NCBI GenBank assembly: GCA_003216075.1 | Contig: QCJK01000013.1 | Location: forward strand, 1 to 45,200 | DNA from: Prochlorococcus sp. AG-409-B05 | Lineage (GTDB): Bacteria > Cyanobacteriota > Cyanobacteriia > PCC-6307 > Cyanobiaceae | Reading direction: 5' to 3' | Length of the DNA: 45,200 bases | Made by a program: the position numbers and the translations under genes | Part shown: in pieces, positions 1 to 10,212 of the stretch | Position numbering within the stretch: position 1 is the stretch's first letter | How the letters are laid out: every line of letters starts with the position of its first letter | The notes under the pieces: generated by a model | Database searches by the model: none | Seen by the model: only the letters and a program-made list of their open reading frames with translations | Told to the model about the DNA's origin: nothing

Positions 1-2
1 TG

Positions 3-86
3 TTTCAGTTGAACGCCTTAGCTCAAGCACCTGGAGACATGCCAGTCTCAACTTATCTGGGTAGTTGGAATATAAGTATCGACTGA
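3..86 (+). CDS. Possible 3' end of an unidentified protein, truncated by the window edge
   Basis: Frame 3 is open from the first bases to a TGA at 84-86 and encodes about 27 residues ending in YLGSWNISID. The ending vaguely recalls the C-terminus of cyanobacterial DUF2808-type exported proteins, but the fragment is too short to identify. It lies upstream of rpmH in the same direction. It could equally be chance open frame. Confidence 0.25.
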   Translation, partial: FQLNALAQAPGDMPVSTYLGSWNISID

Positions 87-143
87 CCTGATCCATTAAG
101 ATTAGGCTCTGAAAAATAAAAAACCTGAACCAAATTCAGAACA

Positions 144-281
144 ATGACCAAAAGGACACTTGGTGGGACTAGTCGAAAAAGAAAGAGAGTCTCTGGCTTT
201 CGGGTAAGAATGCGGACTCATACTGGACGAAGAGTAATCAGGAGTCGCCGCAAAAGAGGCAGAGCTCAACTTTCCGTTTAG
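144..281 (+). CDS. rpmH: 50S ribosomal protein L34
   Basis: This 45-residue, very basic protein begins [15 protein letters not shown] and ends RGRAQLSV. L34 sits on the large ribosomal subunit near its surface. Length and composition (mostly Arg and Lys, with the typical [23 protein letters not shown] core) match the family exactly. It is the first gene of the bacterial rpmH-rnpA-yidC cluster and is followed 38 bases later by rnpA, so the two are probably co-transcribed. The ATG at 144 is the only sensible start. Identification is firm. Confidence 0.96.
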   Translation: MTKRTLGGTSRKRKRVSGFRVRMRTHTGRRVIRSRRKRGRAQLSV

Positions 282-319
282 GAATCAACAACAAATCTAA
301 TAAAGTTTGTCAATTACTT

Positions 320-706
320 ATGGTTTTGCCTCAACCAATGAGACTCAAAGGCCATAGATGTTTCAATCATCTTCATAGAAATGGTAATAAATATCACTGT
401 TCCTCAATGGTGATCAGCATTGCTAAAGAGCGTCCACATTTACTAAATCATAGGCCCATTAAACTTAAAATACAGCCTTGCCGTTGCGCAGTTGCTATAA
501 GTACAAAAGTCAGCAAGAGTGCAGTGAAAAGAAACCGTTTAAGGCGTCAATTTCATGATCATCTTAAGCAAAAGTTTTATTCAAACCCCAACGAATGTAA
601 ATATTGGATACTGATTAACTTGAAACCAATCTCTATCGACATGGGGATAAGATCTTTATTAGAAGAATGTGATTTAATCCTTACTAAAGCAGGTTTGATT
701 AGATGA
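320..706 (+). CDS. rnpA: Ribonuclease P protein component
   Basis: The 128-residue basic protein assists the RNase P RNA in removing 5' leaders from pre-tRNAs. The family signature is visible around residues 62-75 (KVSKSAVKRNRLRRQF), containing the RNR motif that contacts the RNA. It lies between rpmH and a PH-domain gene, and its stop overlaps the next start (ATGA at 703-706), indicating translational coupling. A second ATG at 338 (MRLKGHRCF) is a possible alternative start, as family members often begin close to this point. The N-terminal half is diverged but the call is secure from motif and context. Confidence 0.93.
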   Translation: MVLPQPMRLKGHRCFNHLHRNGNKYHCSSMVISIAKERPHLLNHRPIKLKIQPCRCAVAISTKVSKSAVKRNRLRRQFHDHLKQKFYSNPNECKYWILINLKPISIDMGIRSLLEECDLILTKAGLIR

Positions 707-1110
707 AAAATAATCCCGAAGTTATTTTCTATGAAGGAGGACCGGCTAAGGCTGATCTCATAATTAATCTACTTGCAGGTTTTTCATTAGTAGGCCTACC
801 TTTTACATTTGGTGCCTTAGTACGAGCTTTTTGGATTCGCTACAAGATAACTAATAGGAGAATTTCAGTAGTTGGAGGTTGGTTTGGCAGAGATCAAAGT
901 CAAGTTGTATTAAGTCAAATCAATGAAATCCGTTCAGTCCCCAGAGGTTTCGGGATGTATGGAGACATGGTACTAGTTTTAAAAGATGGCTCAAAACTGG
1001 AAATGCGTTCTGTACCAAACTTCAGGCAAGCCGAAGATTACATTCTCGAACAAATTTCTACCTACACTAAAAAGGCTTCCAAGCAAGATGGCCAAGGTTT
1101 CGCCGCATAG
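703..1110 (+). CDS. PH-domain (bPH2/YdbS-like) membrane protein
   Basis: This 135-residue protein has a hydrophobic hairpin at about residues 22-45 (INLLAGFSLVGLPFTFGALV) followed by a bacterial pleckstrin-homology-like domain (YKITNRRISVVGGWFGRD and SQINEIRSVPRGFGMYGDMVLVLKDG). Such proteins sit in the cytoplasmic or thylakoid membrane with the PH-like part in the cytosol; their function is poorly known. It overlaps rnpA by 4 bases and precedes yidC, a position shared with many cyanobacteria, so a role linked to membrane insertion is possible but is only inferred from context. Confidence 0.8.
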   Translation: MKNNPEVIFYEGGPAKADLIINLLAGFSLVGLPFTFGALVRAFWIRYKITNRRISVVGGWFGRDQSQVVLSQINEIRSVPRGFGMYGDMVLVLKDGSKLEMRSVPNFRQAEDYILEQISTYTKKASKQDGQGFAA

Positions 1111-1194
1111 TCAATCCAAGATGGTTACGAGACAGGAACCCATCTGCTATTGCAGACTGGACAACAACTTTCCATTCCACCTGAGATAATTATC

Positions 1195-2337
1195 GTGATC
1201 GGGTACATCTCCGACAATCTGCTGATCCCGATTCTGGATTTTTTCTATGGACTAATTCCAAGTTATGGACTAGCGATTGTTGCTCTAACAATTGTAATTC
1301 GACTAGCTCTTTTCCCTTTAAGTGCTGGATCCATCAGAAGCGCAAGGCGCATGCGAATAGCTCAGCCAGTTATGCAAAAAAGGCAAGCTGAGATAAAGAG
1401 TCGCTACGCAAACAACCCTCAAAAGCAACAAGAAGAGCTAGGGAAGCTCATGAGTGAGTTTGGCAGTCCATTATCTGGATGCCTCCCACTACTAGTTCAG
1501 ATGCCAATACTCTTTGCTCTGTTTGCAACATTAAGAGGGTCACCTTTTGCAGATGTCCCTTATTTGGTGAATCTAAAAATTCTTCCAGCTGATCAGATTG
1601 CAACTATTGAGCCGAAACCCTTCACAAGTCCAAGGCATTCAATATTTGTAACAGAAAGCGACCATTTTCCTGTCATAGCATCTCTTCCCTCAGGAACAAA
1701 AATAGGAGCTGGAGAGTCAGCACAAATCAACCTTCAAACACTCAGTGGCGAAGGGTTTGAAAAATTACTCTCTAGATTTGATGATGCCGCAAAATTCAAA
1801 CCCCAATGGAAAGTAACAAAAGGGGAAAATCTAGTTCAAGTCTCATCAGAAGGAACCGTTAAAGCACTTGCTCCTGGGGATGCAACTGTGGAAGGAAGGA
1901 TTCCAGGTTTGGCTGCCAAGAGTGGATTCCTTTTCATCAAAGCCCTTGGACAAGTTGGCTTCTATGTCGATGGAGCCATCAACTGGGACATAGCAATTCT
2001 TGTAGGAGGTTTTGGACTAACCCTTCTTATTTCTCAGGCCCTTGCTGGGAAAGGGATGCCAGTAAACCCTCAACAATCAACTGCTAACAAAATTACCCCA
2101 ATAATGATCACGGGGATGTTTCTATTTTTCCCTCTCCCTGCTGGTGTTTTGCTTTATATGGTTATTGCAAATATCTTCCAAGCCCTTCAAACCTTCCTCT
2201 TAAGCAAAGAGGCACTTCCAGATAACCTTCAGAAAATTCTTGATTCTCAGCTCTCTCAACAATCCACCTCAGCAACAACAATTTCAGTAGATAGTTCAAC
2301 AGAAAGACTTCCATTTGAACCTAAGAGTGGAAAATGA
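1195..2337 (+). CDS. yidC: YidC/Oxa1 membrane protein insertase
   Basis: YidC inserts proteins into the cytoplasmic and thylakoid membranes. I chose the GTG at 1195, giving 380 residues starting [19 protein letters not shown]; a TTG at 1150 would add 15 unlikely residues. The conserved arginine of the insertion groove is visible in [12 protein letters not shown] (R36), followed by the basic cytoplasmic loop ([17 protein letters not shown]) and the later helices with [22 protein letters not shown]. Between the helices near residues 118 and 262 lies a large extra-cytoplasmic loop; its second half ([28 protein letters not shown]) resembles a bacterial Ig-like Big_2 repeat. It follows the PH-domain gene in the rpmH-rnpA cluster. 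Confidence 0.94.
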   Translation: MIGYISDNLLIPILDFFYGLIPSYGLAIVALTIVIRLALFPLSAGSIRSARRMRIAQPVMQKRQAEIKSRYANNPQKQQEELGKLMSEFGSPLSGCLPLLVQMPILFALFATLRGSPFADVPYLVNLKILPADQIATIEPKPFTSPRHSIFVTESDHFPVIASLPSGTKIGAGESAQINLQTLSGEGFEKLLSRFDDAAKFKPQWKVTKGENLVQVSSEGTVKALAPGDATVEGRIPGLAAKSGFLFIKALGQVGFYVDGAINWDIAILVGGFGLTLLISQALAGKGMPVNPQQSTANKITPIMITGMFLFFPLPAGVLLYMVIANIFQALQTFLLSKEALPDNLQKILDSQLSQQSTSATTISVDSSTERLPFEPKSGK

Positions 2338-2374
2338 TTTAAATAATCTGTTTTATTTTGGCTGCAAAATGAAA

Positions 2375-2400
2375 TCAATCAAATTTCAAAATTTGATTGA
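2375..2400. repeat. Perfect 10-bp inverted repeat between yidC and ycf46
   Basis: TCAATCAAAT at 2375-2384 pairs with ATTTGATTGA at 2391-2400 around a 6-base loop. It lies 38 bases after yidC and 26 bases before ycf46. There is no T-run on the plus strand, so it is not a classical terminator. It could be a weak transcript end or an operator for the downstream gene. Confidence 0.5.
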
Positions 2401-2425
2401 GCTGAACTAAAAACTTGATTTAGTC

Positions 2426-3931
2426 ATGCAGAAATGGGAAGAACATCTCGATCTTTTAATTCGAGCCAGAACCCCACTTATCTGGATTAGAAGTGGCGAA
2501 GAACAACGAGTAGAAGAGCTTCTCAAAGAAGCCTCCTCAAGACTTCAACCTCGGCGCCTAGCCATCTGGGACTACATAGAAGGACTTAGAGGTATAGCGA
2601 ACTCAGAAGGTTTAGCTGCTAGACAGCCAATAGCTGTTCTGCAATGGCTCCAAAAAGTTGATTCCAATAGTCCAACCATTCTTTTAGTAAAAGATTTTCA
2701 TCGTTTTTGTGAAGACGCTGGAATAGCAAGAATGCTTAGAAACCTTTCAATTCAATTAAGACAACAACCTCATACAATTGTGATGTCCAGCGGTCCATGG
2801 ATACCGCCAAACGACCTGGATGATTCCTTAACTATTCTCGACTTACCCCTTCCTCAACAGCCAGAACTTCGCAGCCTTCTTAGCAACATTTCCCAAGCCA
2901 ATGGCACCCCATTAGAACTAGATGTCCTGGAAGAGCTTACGCATGCATGCAGTGGACTAAGTGAAGCAAGAGTTCGACAAGTTGCTGCTAGAGCATTAGC
3001 TCAACGAGGTCGAATGAGTAGAGAAGATCTAGCTGAAGTACTAGAAGAAAAGCGTCAGAGTGTCGCCCGGAGTGAAGTCCTTGAATATTGTGAAACCAAA
3101 GCAACACAAGCTGATATTGGCGGTCTTGATGCATTGAAGCACTGGCTCAATCAAAGGCATCAAGCCTTCTCAGATGAAGCACGTAACTTCGGATTACCTC
3201 TCCCAAGAGGAGTATTGCTCGTAGGTCCCCAGGGAACCGGAAAATCTCTAACCGCCAAAGCAATAGCCCATAGTTGGTCCATGCCATTACTTAGGCTTGA
3301 TGTTGGCCGCTTATTTGCTGGTCTTGTTGGGGCAAGTGAAGCTCGTACTAGAGAGACCATTCAAAGAGCAGAAGCCATGGCTCCATGCGTACTTTGGATA
3401 GATGAAATAGACAAAGGATTTGGAGGAGATGCTCGAAGTGATGGAGGAACTAGTCAAAGAGTACTTGCAAATGTTCTTACTTGGATGGCGGAAAAAACAT
3501 CATCAGTTTTTGTTGTAGCCACGGCCAATGGAGTCGAACGTTTACCAGGGGAACTTTTACGCAAAGGTCGCTTTGATGAAATCTTTCTTCTAGACCTACC
3601 AAGCCCTCAAGAAAGATTGAGTATTCTCAAGTTACATCTTCAACATCGACGACCAAAATTAAACCTTCCATTCAGCGCTGTAATTGATAGGACTGAAGGA
3701 TTCTCTGGAGCCGAACTCGAACAAGCTGTAATAGAAGCAATGCATCTAGCATTCGCCGAGAGACGTGAAGTAGAGGAATCAGATCTTATCCTTGCTGCGA
3801 CTCAACTAGTCCCTCTCTCAAGAACTGCAAAAGAGCAACTAGAATCTTTGAAAAATTGGGCTGCTACAGGTAGAGCAAGACCAGCCTCAGTTCTAATCAG
3901 TAATGGTTCAAGCTCTCTACCTGACCAATAA
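2426..3931 (+). CDS. ycf46: Ycf46-type AAA+ ATPase
   Basis: This 501-residue protein has an N-terminal region beginning [22 protein letters not shown], typical of the Ycf46 family of cyanobacteria and plastids, and a C-terminal AAA+ module. Walker A is GPQGTGKS at residues 267-274 and Walker B is VLWIDEID at 322-329; the downstream sensor and arginine-finger region is present ([23 protein letters not shown]). Ycf46 proteins have been linked to regulation of CO2 use and photosynthesis in Synechocystis; the molecular job here is inferred. The start is the ATG at 2426. It is followed by serS in the same direction, 120 bases on. Confidence 0.9.
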   Translation: MQKWEEHLDLLIRARTPLIWIRSGEEQRVEELLKEASSRLQPRRLAIWDYIEGLRGIANSEGLAARQPIAVLQWLQKVDSNSPTILLVKDFHRFCEDAGIARMLRNLSIQLRQQPHTIVMSSGPWIPPNDLDDSLTILDLPLPQQPELRSLLSNISQANGTPLELDVLEELTHACSGLSEARVRQVAARALAQRGRMSREDLAEVLEEKRQSVARSEVLEYCETKATQADIGGLDALKHWLNQRHQAFSDEARNFGLPLPRGVLLVGPQGTGKSLTAKAIAHSWSMPLLRLDVGRLFAGLVGASEARTRETIQRAEAMAPCVLWIDEIDKGFGGDARSDGGTSQRVLANVLTWMAEKTSSVFVVATANGVERLPGELLRKGRFDEIFLLDLPSPQERLSILKLHLQHRRPKLNLPFSAVIDRTEGFSGAELEQAVIEAMHLAFAERREVEESDLILAATQLVPLSRTAKEQLESLKNWAATGRARPASVLISNGSSSLPDQ

Positions 3932-4051
3932 GATATTCAACCAACTCAAAAGAAAAATCTCAGAATTCTTTAAAACATCAACTAAAAAGGACTAAATAAC
4001 AAAAATTCTTTTCAAGAACCTATAGGCTTATCTGCTGAGTTAAAAACCCGA

Positions 4052-5329
4052 GTGCTTAATCAGCGCCTTGTGCGTGAAAACCCTGAAAAAATTGCCCTCG
4101 AACTAGAACGTAGGGGGATAAAGGTTGACATGGCACCCATTCAAAAAATTGCCTTAGAGCAAAGGAATCTGGAAGAGCAGCGAAGCCTCCTTCAAGCAGA
4201 AGGAAATCTAATCGGAAAAGAAGTTGGGAATCTCATTAAAAGCGGATCAAATCCACAGTCAGATGAGATTTCACGACTTCGAACAAAAGGTAATCAAATC
4301 AAGCAAAAAGTAACTTCATTAGAAGAAGAAGAAAAAAACCTTTCAGCAAATCTTAGAGAACAACTGTTTCGACTTCCCAATTTGCCCTCACCTCACTGTC
4401 CCAACGGTAAAGATGAAAAAGATAATCTAGAAAAATACAAGTGGGGTCAACCTAGGATTGAGGAAGGCTTAAAGCAACATTGGGAAATCGCAGAGTATCT
4501 CAAAATATTTGATAGTGAAAGATCAGTAAAGATCTCTCAAAGCCGATTCGTAACTTTGCTCAATCAAGGTGCACGCTTAGAGCGGGCCTTGATTAACTTT
4601 ATGCTCGACTTTCATACTTCTAAGGGATACAAAGAGGTACTTCCCCCTGTTCTTGTAAATACTGCAAGTTTAACCGGATCTGGTCAACTTCCAAAATTCG
4701 CAGAAGAAAGCTTCAAATGTGACGAAGATGACCTTTGGCTAACACCTACTGCAGAAGTTCCGATAACAGCTTTTCATCGCGATGAAATAATTTCTTCCAA
4801 CAAACTTCCACTTCGATACGTAGCTTATAGTCCATGCTTCCGAAGAGAAGCTGGAAGCTATGGAAGAGATACAAGGGGACTAATAAGACTTCATCAATTC
4901 AATAAAGTTGAACTTTATTGGTTTTGCCATCCAGAAGAATCAAATAAGGCTCATATGCAAATAACAGCTGATGCTGAAGCAATCCTCCAATCCCTTGAGC
5001 TGCCTTATAGGGTTGTAGATCTATGCACTGGTGATCTTGGTTTTTCTGCGATGAGAACTTTTGATCTTGAAGTATGGCTACCAGGGGCAAAGGCTTATCG
5101 AGAAATTTCTAGCTGCAGCATCTGTGGAGATTTTCAAGCCAGACGTTCTTCTATACGAGTCAAAGATGGGAAAGCAACTAAGTTAATTCACACTCTAAAT
5201 GGAAGTGGATTGGCCGTAGGCAGAACAATGGCAGCACTTTTAGAGAATGGTCAACAAGCAGATGGGACTGTGCTTCTCCCCAAAGCTCTAGAGCCCTACT
5301 TTGGAGCCAACCAATTAAAGCCAGAATGA
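4052..5329 (+). CDS. serS: Seryl-tRNA synthetase
   Basis: SerRS charges tRNA-Ser (and tRNA-Sec where present) with serine. The 425-residue protein starts at a GTG ([21 protein letters not shown]), has the long N-terminal coiled-coil arm at about residues 28-110 that grips the tRNA variable arm, and carries class II motifs: motif 2 around residue 263 ([22 protein letters not shown]) and motif 3 around 385 ([18 protein letters not shown]). Length matches bacterial SerRS. The next gene, rseP, begins 19 bases after its stop, so the two are likely transcribed together. Confidence 0.97.
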   Translation: MLNQRLVRENPEKIALELERRGIKVDMAPIQKIALEQRNLEEQRSLLQAEGNLIGKEVGNLIKSGSNPQSDEISRLRTKGNQIKQKVTSLEEEEKNLSANLREQLFRLPNLPSPHCPNGKDEKDNLEKYKWGQPRIEEGLKQHWEIAEYLKIFDSERSVKISQSRFVTLLNQGARLERALINFMLDFHTSKGYKEVLPPVLVNTASLTGSGQLPKFAEESFKCDEDDLWLTPTAEVPITAFHRDEIISSNKLPLRYVAYSPCFRREAGSYGRDTRGLIRLHQFNKVELYWFCHPEESNKAHMQITADAEAILQSLELPYRVVDLCTGDLGFSAMRTFDLEVWLPGAKAYREISSCSICGDFQARRSSIRVKDGKATKLIHTLNGSGLAVGRTMAALLENGQQADGTVLLPKALEPYFGANQLKPE

Positions 5330-5348
5330 ACCTATCAATTGATTTTTA

Positions 5349-6431
5349 ATGAACGTTCTTGTATCTCTAACAGTTCTAGGCCTGTTAATACTTTTTCACG
5401 AAGCAGGCCATTTTCTCGCAGCTACAACACAAGGTATTCATGTAAGTGGTTTTTCTATTGGTTTTGGACCTGCCCTAATAAAAAAAGAATTAAAAGGTGT
5501 CACTTTTGCAGTTAGAGCTTTACCTCTTGGGGGTTTTGTATCGTTTCCAGATGACGAAAAAAAGAACAATATCCCTAAAGACGACCCAAACCTTCTGCAA
5601 AATCGACCGATTTATCAAAGAGCAATTGTTATTTCAGCAGGAGTATTAGCAAATCTTTTCCTGGCATGGTTGGTACTTTTTGGGCAAGCAGCTTTTATTG
5701 GTATTCCAAACACTGCGGACCCTGGCGTTATTATCATGTCAGTACAAACTGGAGAAGTAGCTGCGAATGCAGGACTGGCTCCTGGCGACCAAATACTGAA
5801 AATTGATGGCATTTCTATTGGAGAAGGCAAAGAGGCTGTTCAATCCTTAGTATCGAAAATTCAAGCATCTCCAGGCAAAACAATTGAAATAGAAAGGTTA
5901 AGAGAGAATAGTAGCAAAATCATTGATATCACACCTATTGAGTATAAAGGGAATGGAAGAATAGGGGCACAGCTTCAGCAAAATATTTCTAGTAATGTGC
6001 ATCATTCTGCAAAATTCAAAGAACAACTCAAGTATGCAGATTCACAGTTCACAGAACTGTTCAACCGCACAATTGAGGGCTATAAAGGGTTATTTACAAA
6101 CTTCGGGGCAACAGCCAAACAATTAAGTGGACCTGTAAAAATCGTTGAGATTGGTGCCCAGCTTTCGCAACAAGGTGGCTCAGGGATAATTCTATTTACT
6201 GCATTAATTTCAATTAATCTTGCAGTTCTTAACTCATTGCCTTTTCCACTCCTTGATGGAGGTCAACTCTTGTTACTACTTCTTGAAGGAATCCGTGGAC
6301 GTCCTATACCCGAAAGGATTCAACTTGCTTTTATACAATCTGGTTTTTTACTTATTGTTGGCCTTAGCATCATCCTAATAATCAGAGATACATCGCAGTT
6401 AGATATGGTCCAACGATTGATAAACCATTAA
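5349..6431 (+). CDS. rseP: Site-2 intramembrane metalloprotease (RseP/S2P family)
   Basis: The 360-residue polytopic membrane protein has the zinc-binding HExxH motif at residues 17-21 (FHEAGHF) inside the first membrane helix, a PDZ domain at roughly 115-190 (GEVAANAGLAPGDQILKIDG), and the third metal ligand motif LDGG near residue 302 (PFPLLDGGQLLL). S2P proteases cut transmembrane segments of substrates such as anti-sigma factors. It has one PDZ domain rather than the two of E. coli RseP, as usual in cyanobacteria. It sits 19 bases after serS. No anti-sigma substrate gene is adjacent, so the target is unknown. Confidence 0.92.
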   Translation: MNVLVSLTVLGLLILFHEAGHFLAATTQGIHVSGFSIGFGPALIKKELKGVTFAVRALPLGGFVSFPDDEKKNNIPKDDPNLLQNRPIYQRAIVISAGVLANLFLAWLVLFGQAAFIGIPNTADPGVIIMSVQTGEVAANAGLAPGDQILKIDGISIGEGKEAVQSLVSKIQASPGKTIEIERLRENSSKIIDITPIEYKGNGRIGAQLQQNISSNVHHSAKFKEQLKYADSQFTELFNRTIEGYKGLFTNFGATAKQLSGPVKIVEIGAQLSQQGGSGIILFTALISINLAVLNSLPFPLLDGGQLLLLLLEGIRGRPIPERIQLAFIQSGFLLIVGLSIILIIRDTSQLDMVQRLINH

Positions 6432-6607
6432 ATATATTACGTATTAATAATAAAAATGCCCCTGAATCATTGCATTCTTGACAAAAGATGCAATCACCAA
6501 GCCTCCAAATATTTCCCCCAATTACAAACCAACTGAAATCGAACTAAGCAATTGATTTCCATGAGGAGTTAATATTGACGTAACTCTGATTGATGTCCAG
6601 CCAACGC

Positions 6608-6910
6608 ATGGCAAAAAAATCAATGATCGCGCGAGATGTAAAGCGCAAAAAGCTCGTAAAGCGATACGCGGCAAAGCGCACAGCGCTTATGAAAGCATTA
6701 AATGAAGCGAAAGATCCTATGGAGCGCCTAGAAATACATCGCAAAGTTCAAGCCCTGCCTAGGAATAGTGCTCCCAACAGAATCCGTAATAGATGCTGGG
6801 CCACAGGAAAACCTCGAGGGGTATATCGTGATTTTGGCCTATGCCGCAATCAACTAAGAGAACGAGCTCATAAGGGTGAACTACCTGGAGTTGTTAAATC
6901 AAGTTGGTAG
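6608..6910 (+). CDS. rpsN: 30S ribosomal protein S14
   Basis: S14 is a small-subunit head protein. The start at 6608 ([21 protein letters not shown]) gives the standard 100 residues; the open frame extends 6 codons upstream to a TTG but those residues are not part of the family. The conserved end [29 protein letters not shown] is present and there is no CxxC-x-CxxC zinc motif, so this is the zinc-free long form. It is encoded apart from the main ribosomal operon, as in other cyanobacteria, and is followed by a strong terminator. Confidence 0.96.
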   Translation: MAKKSMIARDVKRKKLVKRYAAKRTALMKALNEAKDPMERLEIHRKVQALPRNSAPNRIRNRCWATGKPRGVYRDFGLCRNQLRERAHKGELPGVVKSSW

Positions 6911-6953
6911 TGCAAAGACACTTTAAACAATGCACCAAACAAAGAAACCTAGT

Positions 6954-6999
6954 CATATCAACAAAAAAGGGGAGGCATCTCCCCTTTTTTGTTGATATG
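6954..6999. terminator. Perfect 21-bp inverted-repeat terminator after rpsN
   Basis: The left arm at 6954-6974 pairs perfectly with the right arm at 6979-6999 around the 4-base loop GCAT. The stem core is GGGGAG/CTCCCC flanked by A6 and T6, so it works as a rho-independent terminator on either strand. It closes the rpsN transcript 44 bases after the stop and insulates pnp. Confidence 0.93.
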
Positions 7000-7092
7000 C
7001 AAATTCAATAAAAGAAATCAAATCCAATGTTCTGCTCAATAGTGCCTATCAAGTGCGAGAATATTAGGTAGATAAAAAGACATAAGAAACAC

Positions 7093-9258
7093 GTGCAAGG
7101 TCAGACAAAGTTGATCTCCTTTGATGGTCGGGAGATTCGAATGACTATCGGCAGATATGCGCCCCAGGCCGGAGGTTCAGTGATGGTGGAATGCGGAGAC
7201 ACCGCAATTCTCGTCACTGCTACACAATCAACTGGTCGAGAAGGTATCGACTTTCTTCCGTTGATATGTGATTACGAAGAGCGTCTGTATGCCGCTGGAC
7301 GAATTCCAGGCAGTTTCATGAGACGTGAAGGCAGACCACCTGAAAGAGCAACTCTGATTTCTCGATTAATTGATCGACCAATGAGGCCTCTTTTCCCAGG
7401 ATGGATGAGAGATGACATTCAAATCGTAGCTACATGCTTATCTCTAGATGAAAGAGTGCCCGCGGATGTCCTTGCAGTGACTGGGGCCTCAATGGCAACT
7501 CTCCTCGCAGAAATACCTTTCGCAGGTCCAATGGCTGCAGTCAGAGTTGGATTGCTCGGTGACGACTTCGTCCTAAACCCAAGTTATAGAGAAATCGAAA
7601 GAGGTGATCTCGACCTAGTAGTGGCTGGCACTCCTGATGGGGTAGTAATGGTTGAAGCTGGAGCCAATCAACTTACAGAGCAAGATGTAATTGAAGCAAT
7701 TGACTTTGGCTACGAAGCAGTTAATGAACTAATCAAATCTCAACAATCCATACTTAAAGAAGAAGGAGTTTCGCAAGTTAAACCTGAAGAGCCTCCAGTT
7801 GACAACACGCTTTCTGCTTATCTTGAAAAAAATTGCACTAAATCTATAGGAGAAGTACTAAAACAGTTTGATCAATCGAAAGATGAACGTGATCAAAAAT
7901 TAGATGTAATTAAAACAGAAATATCAGAAACAATTGAGGGATTAAAAGAAGATCATGCCGTAAGAAAAGTACTATCCACCAATAGCAAATCTTTAGGAAC
8001 TTCTTTCAAGTCATTGACCAAGAAGTTAATGCGTGAACAAATCATCAAAGATGGTAAAAGGGTAGATGGAAGAGGTCTTGATGAAGTAAGAAAAATAGAT
8101 GCAGCTGCTGGTGTGCTTCCAAAACGAGTGCATGGTTCTGGACTTTTTCAAAGAGGACTTACCCAAGTACTTTCTACAGCCACATTGGGTACCCCTAGCG
8201 ATGCTCAAGAAATGGATGATCTCAATCCAAACACAGAAAAAACATATCTCCATCATTACAACTTCCCCCCCTATTCTGTCGGTGAAACAAGACCAATGAG
8301 AACTCCCGGTCGACGCGAGGTTGGACATGGGGCACTCGCGGAACGAGCACTAGCACCTGTTTTACCAGCCAAAGACACCTTTCCTTACGTATTAAGGGTT
8401 GTTAGTGAGATCCTTAGTTCAAATGGGTCCACCTCAATGGGTTCAGTATGTGGCAGCACTCTTGCACTTATGGATGCAGGCGTCCCCCTACAGGCCCCTG
8501 TTGGAGGAGCAGCTATGGGATTAATTAAAGAAGGAAAAGAAGTAAGAATTCTTACTGATATTCAAGGAATAGAAGATTTCCTTGGAGACATGGATTTCAA
8601 AGTTGCTGGAACAGAAAAAGGCATCACTGCTCTCCAAATGGATATGAAAATCAGTGGTTTAGCCATATCTACCGTTGCCGAGGCAATCAATCAAGCTCGA
8701 CCGGCCAGAATTCATATTCTTGAAAAGATGATGGAAGCAATTGATGCCCCTAGAGATAGCCTTTCCCCTCATGCTCCAAGGTTATTAAGCTTCCGTATAG
8801 ATCCTGAGCTTATAGGAACTGTTATAGGTCCTGGAGGTAGAACAATTAAAGGAATCACAGAGAGAACAAATACGAAAATAGATATAGAAGACGGAGGTAT
8901 CGTTACAATTGCTTCCCATGACGGGGCTGCAGCAGAAGAGGCTCAAAGAATTATCGAAGGTCTTACCCGCAAAGTTAATGAAGGAGAAGTTTTCACTGGA
9001 CCAATTACTCGAATTATTCCTATCGGGGCATTTGTTGAAATCCTCCCTGGGAAAGAAGGGATGATTCACATTTCTCAGCTGTCTGAGGCTCGTGTTGAAA
9101 AAGTCGAGGATGTAGTGAAAGTCGGAGATGAAGTTACAGTTCGAGTAAGAGAAATCGACAATCGAGGTCGAATAAATTTGACTTTGAGAGGAGTTCCTCA
9201 GTATGGAGATGAAGTACACCCTGAGCCAGCTCCAACCCCTGTAGCTCCACTAACTTAA
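7093..9258 (+). CDS. pnp: Polyribonucleotide nucleotidyltransferase (PNPase)
   Basis: PNPase degrades RNA from the 3' end by phosphorolysis and can add 3' tails. The start is a GTG at 7093 ([22 protein letters not shown]). Domains of the 721-residue protein in order: first RNase PH-like domain (about 1-140, [26 protein letters not shown]), all-helical linker, second catalytic RNase PH domain (about 320-530, [29 protein letters not shown]), KH domain with GPGG (about 565-630, [14 protein letters not shown]), and S1 domain (about 635-705). Length is full. It stands alone between the rpsN terminator and the convergent cysQ. Confidence 0.97.
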   Translation: MQGQTKLISFDGREIRMTIGRYAPQAGGSVMVECGDTAILVTATQSTGREGIDFLPLICDYEERLYAAGRIPGSFMRREGRPPERATLISRLIDRPMRPLFPGWMRDDIQIVATCLSLDERVPADVLAVTGASMATLLAEIPFAGPMAAVRVGLLGDDFVLNPSYREIERGDLDLVVAGTPDGVVMVEAGANQLTEQDVIEAIDFGYEAVNELIKSQQSILKEEGVSQVKPEEPPVDNTLSAYLEKNCTKSIGEVLKQFDQSKDERDQKLDVIKTEISETIEGLKEDHAVRKVLSTNSKSLGTSFKSLTKKLMREQIIKDGKRVDGRGLDEVRKIDAAAGVLPKRVHGSGLFQRGLTQVLSTATLGTPSDAQEMDDLNPNTEKTYLHHYNFPPYSVGETRPMRTPGRREVGHGALAERALAPVLPAKDTFPYVLRVVSEILSSNGSTSMGSVCGSTLALMDAGVPLQAPVGGAAMGLIKEGKEVRILTDIQGIEDFLGDMDFKVAGTEKGITALQMDMKISGLAISTVAEAINQARPARIHILEKMMEAIDAPRDSLSPHAPRLLSFRIDPELIGTVIGPGGRTIKGITERTNTKIDIEDGGIVTIASHDGAAAEEAQRIIEGLTRKVNEGEVFTGPITRIIPIGAFVEILPGKEGMIHISQLSEARVEKVEDVVKVGDEVTVRVREIDNRGRINLTLRGVPQYGDEVHPEPAPTPVAPLT

Positions 9259-9294
9259 GGTCTGTTTCTCAACCTTTAAAGATTCATAATTTTC

Positions 9295-10212
9295 TCAAAC
9301 TGAGAACTTAGGATCAATTCGATTAATTTCCTTCAATGCTTTCTCACAAAGCAAAGAATGGTTGAATCCATTGCTAGCTATTAAACATCCACTCTGACGA
9401 ATGTCTCCAGTGTTGTATTTAAGTGGCTGTCCATCTGCATGTGTAAAAAAACCTCCAGCTGCAGTCAATACAGCATCAGGTGCTGCCATATCCCAGTCTT
9501 TAGGAGCACTTTTCCCAGATAAAGAGATATAAAGATCAGTCTCTCCTCTTAAAATTGTCGCCACCTTGCAGCCAACGCTGCCAACTGCAAGAGTTCCACC
9601 CAGCTCCAAACTAGAGAGCAATTTTTCCAACCGCTCATCTCTATGGTTTCTGCTGGCAACAAGAATTAAATCCCCGATATCTCTGCGTTGGCTAAAACCC
9701 ACTTCTTTTCTATGCATACTTCTATTTTCACACCATGCGCCGTGCCCAACAATTCCGAACCAAAGCTCTTCTGCTTCAGGGACTAAAACTAAACCAATAA
9801 CAGCACAGCCATCACGAACTAAAGCAAGGTGAACAGCATATTCACCAGTCCCCTGAAGAAAGTCCTTCGTCCCATCAAGCGGATCAAGGATCCACAGCCA
9901 TTCTGTATTAATAGGCTTGCTATTAATCAATTGGTCTTTGGCAGTCTCCTCACTAAGTAATTTCCATCCTGCAATAGGAAAACTTGACTCCAAGCCATCC
10001 AAAAGCCATTGATTTACAGCCAAATCAGCAGCTGATACAGGTCCCTCTCCTCCATCCTGAACATCTAGCGCTTGAGGGAATCCATATGGTGGTTGATCAC
10101 CTCTTGCATAAGCAAGCAGGATATCTGCAGCTCCCCAACTAAGGTGTCTAAGATTTTTAAGCAATTCCTCCAAATTCACACCCTTTGGCAACGCAGGTTG
10201 ATTGAGCATCAT
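9295..10212 (-). CDS. cysQ: 3'(2'),5'-bisphosphate nucleotidase, inositol monophosphatase family
   Basis: CysQ hydrolyses 3'-phosphoadenosine 5'-phosphate left from sulfate assimilation. The 305-residue protein shows the lithium-sensitive phosphatase signatures: the metal-binding EETAKD region, WILDPLDGTKDFLQGTGEYA (metal-binding DPLDGT motif) and the C-terminal WDMAAPDAVLTAAGG. Substrate choice between PAP and inositol phosphates cannot be read directly, so the name is family-level. Its first ATG (10210-10212) overlaps the ATG of the divergent rsmI (10211-10213); a second ATG follows at 10209. It converges on pnp with a 36-base gap. Confidence 0.87.
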   Translation of the reverse strand: MMLNQPALPKGVNLEELLKNLRHLSWGAADILLAYARGDQPPYGFPQALDVQDGGEGPVSAADLAVNQWLLDGLESSFPIAGWKLLSEETAKDQLINSKPINTEWLWILDPLDGTKDFLQGTGEYAVHLALVRDGCAVIGLVLVPEAEELWFGIVGHGAWCENRSMHRKEVGFSQRRDIGDLILVASRNHRDERLEKLLSSLELGGTLAVGSVGCKVATILRGETDLYISLSGKSAPKDWDMAAPDAVLTAAGGFFTHADGQPLKYNTGDIRQSGCLIASNGFNHSLLCEKALKEINRIDPKFSV

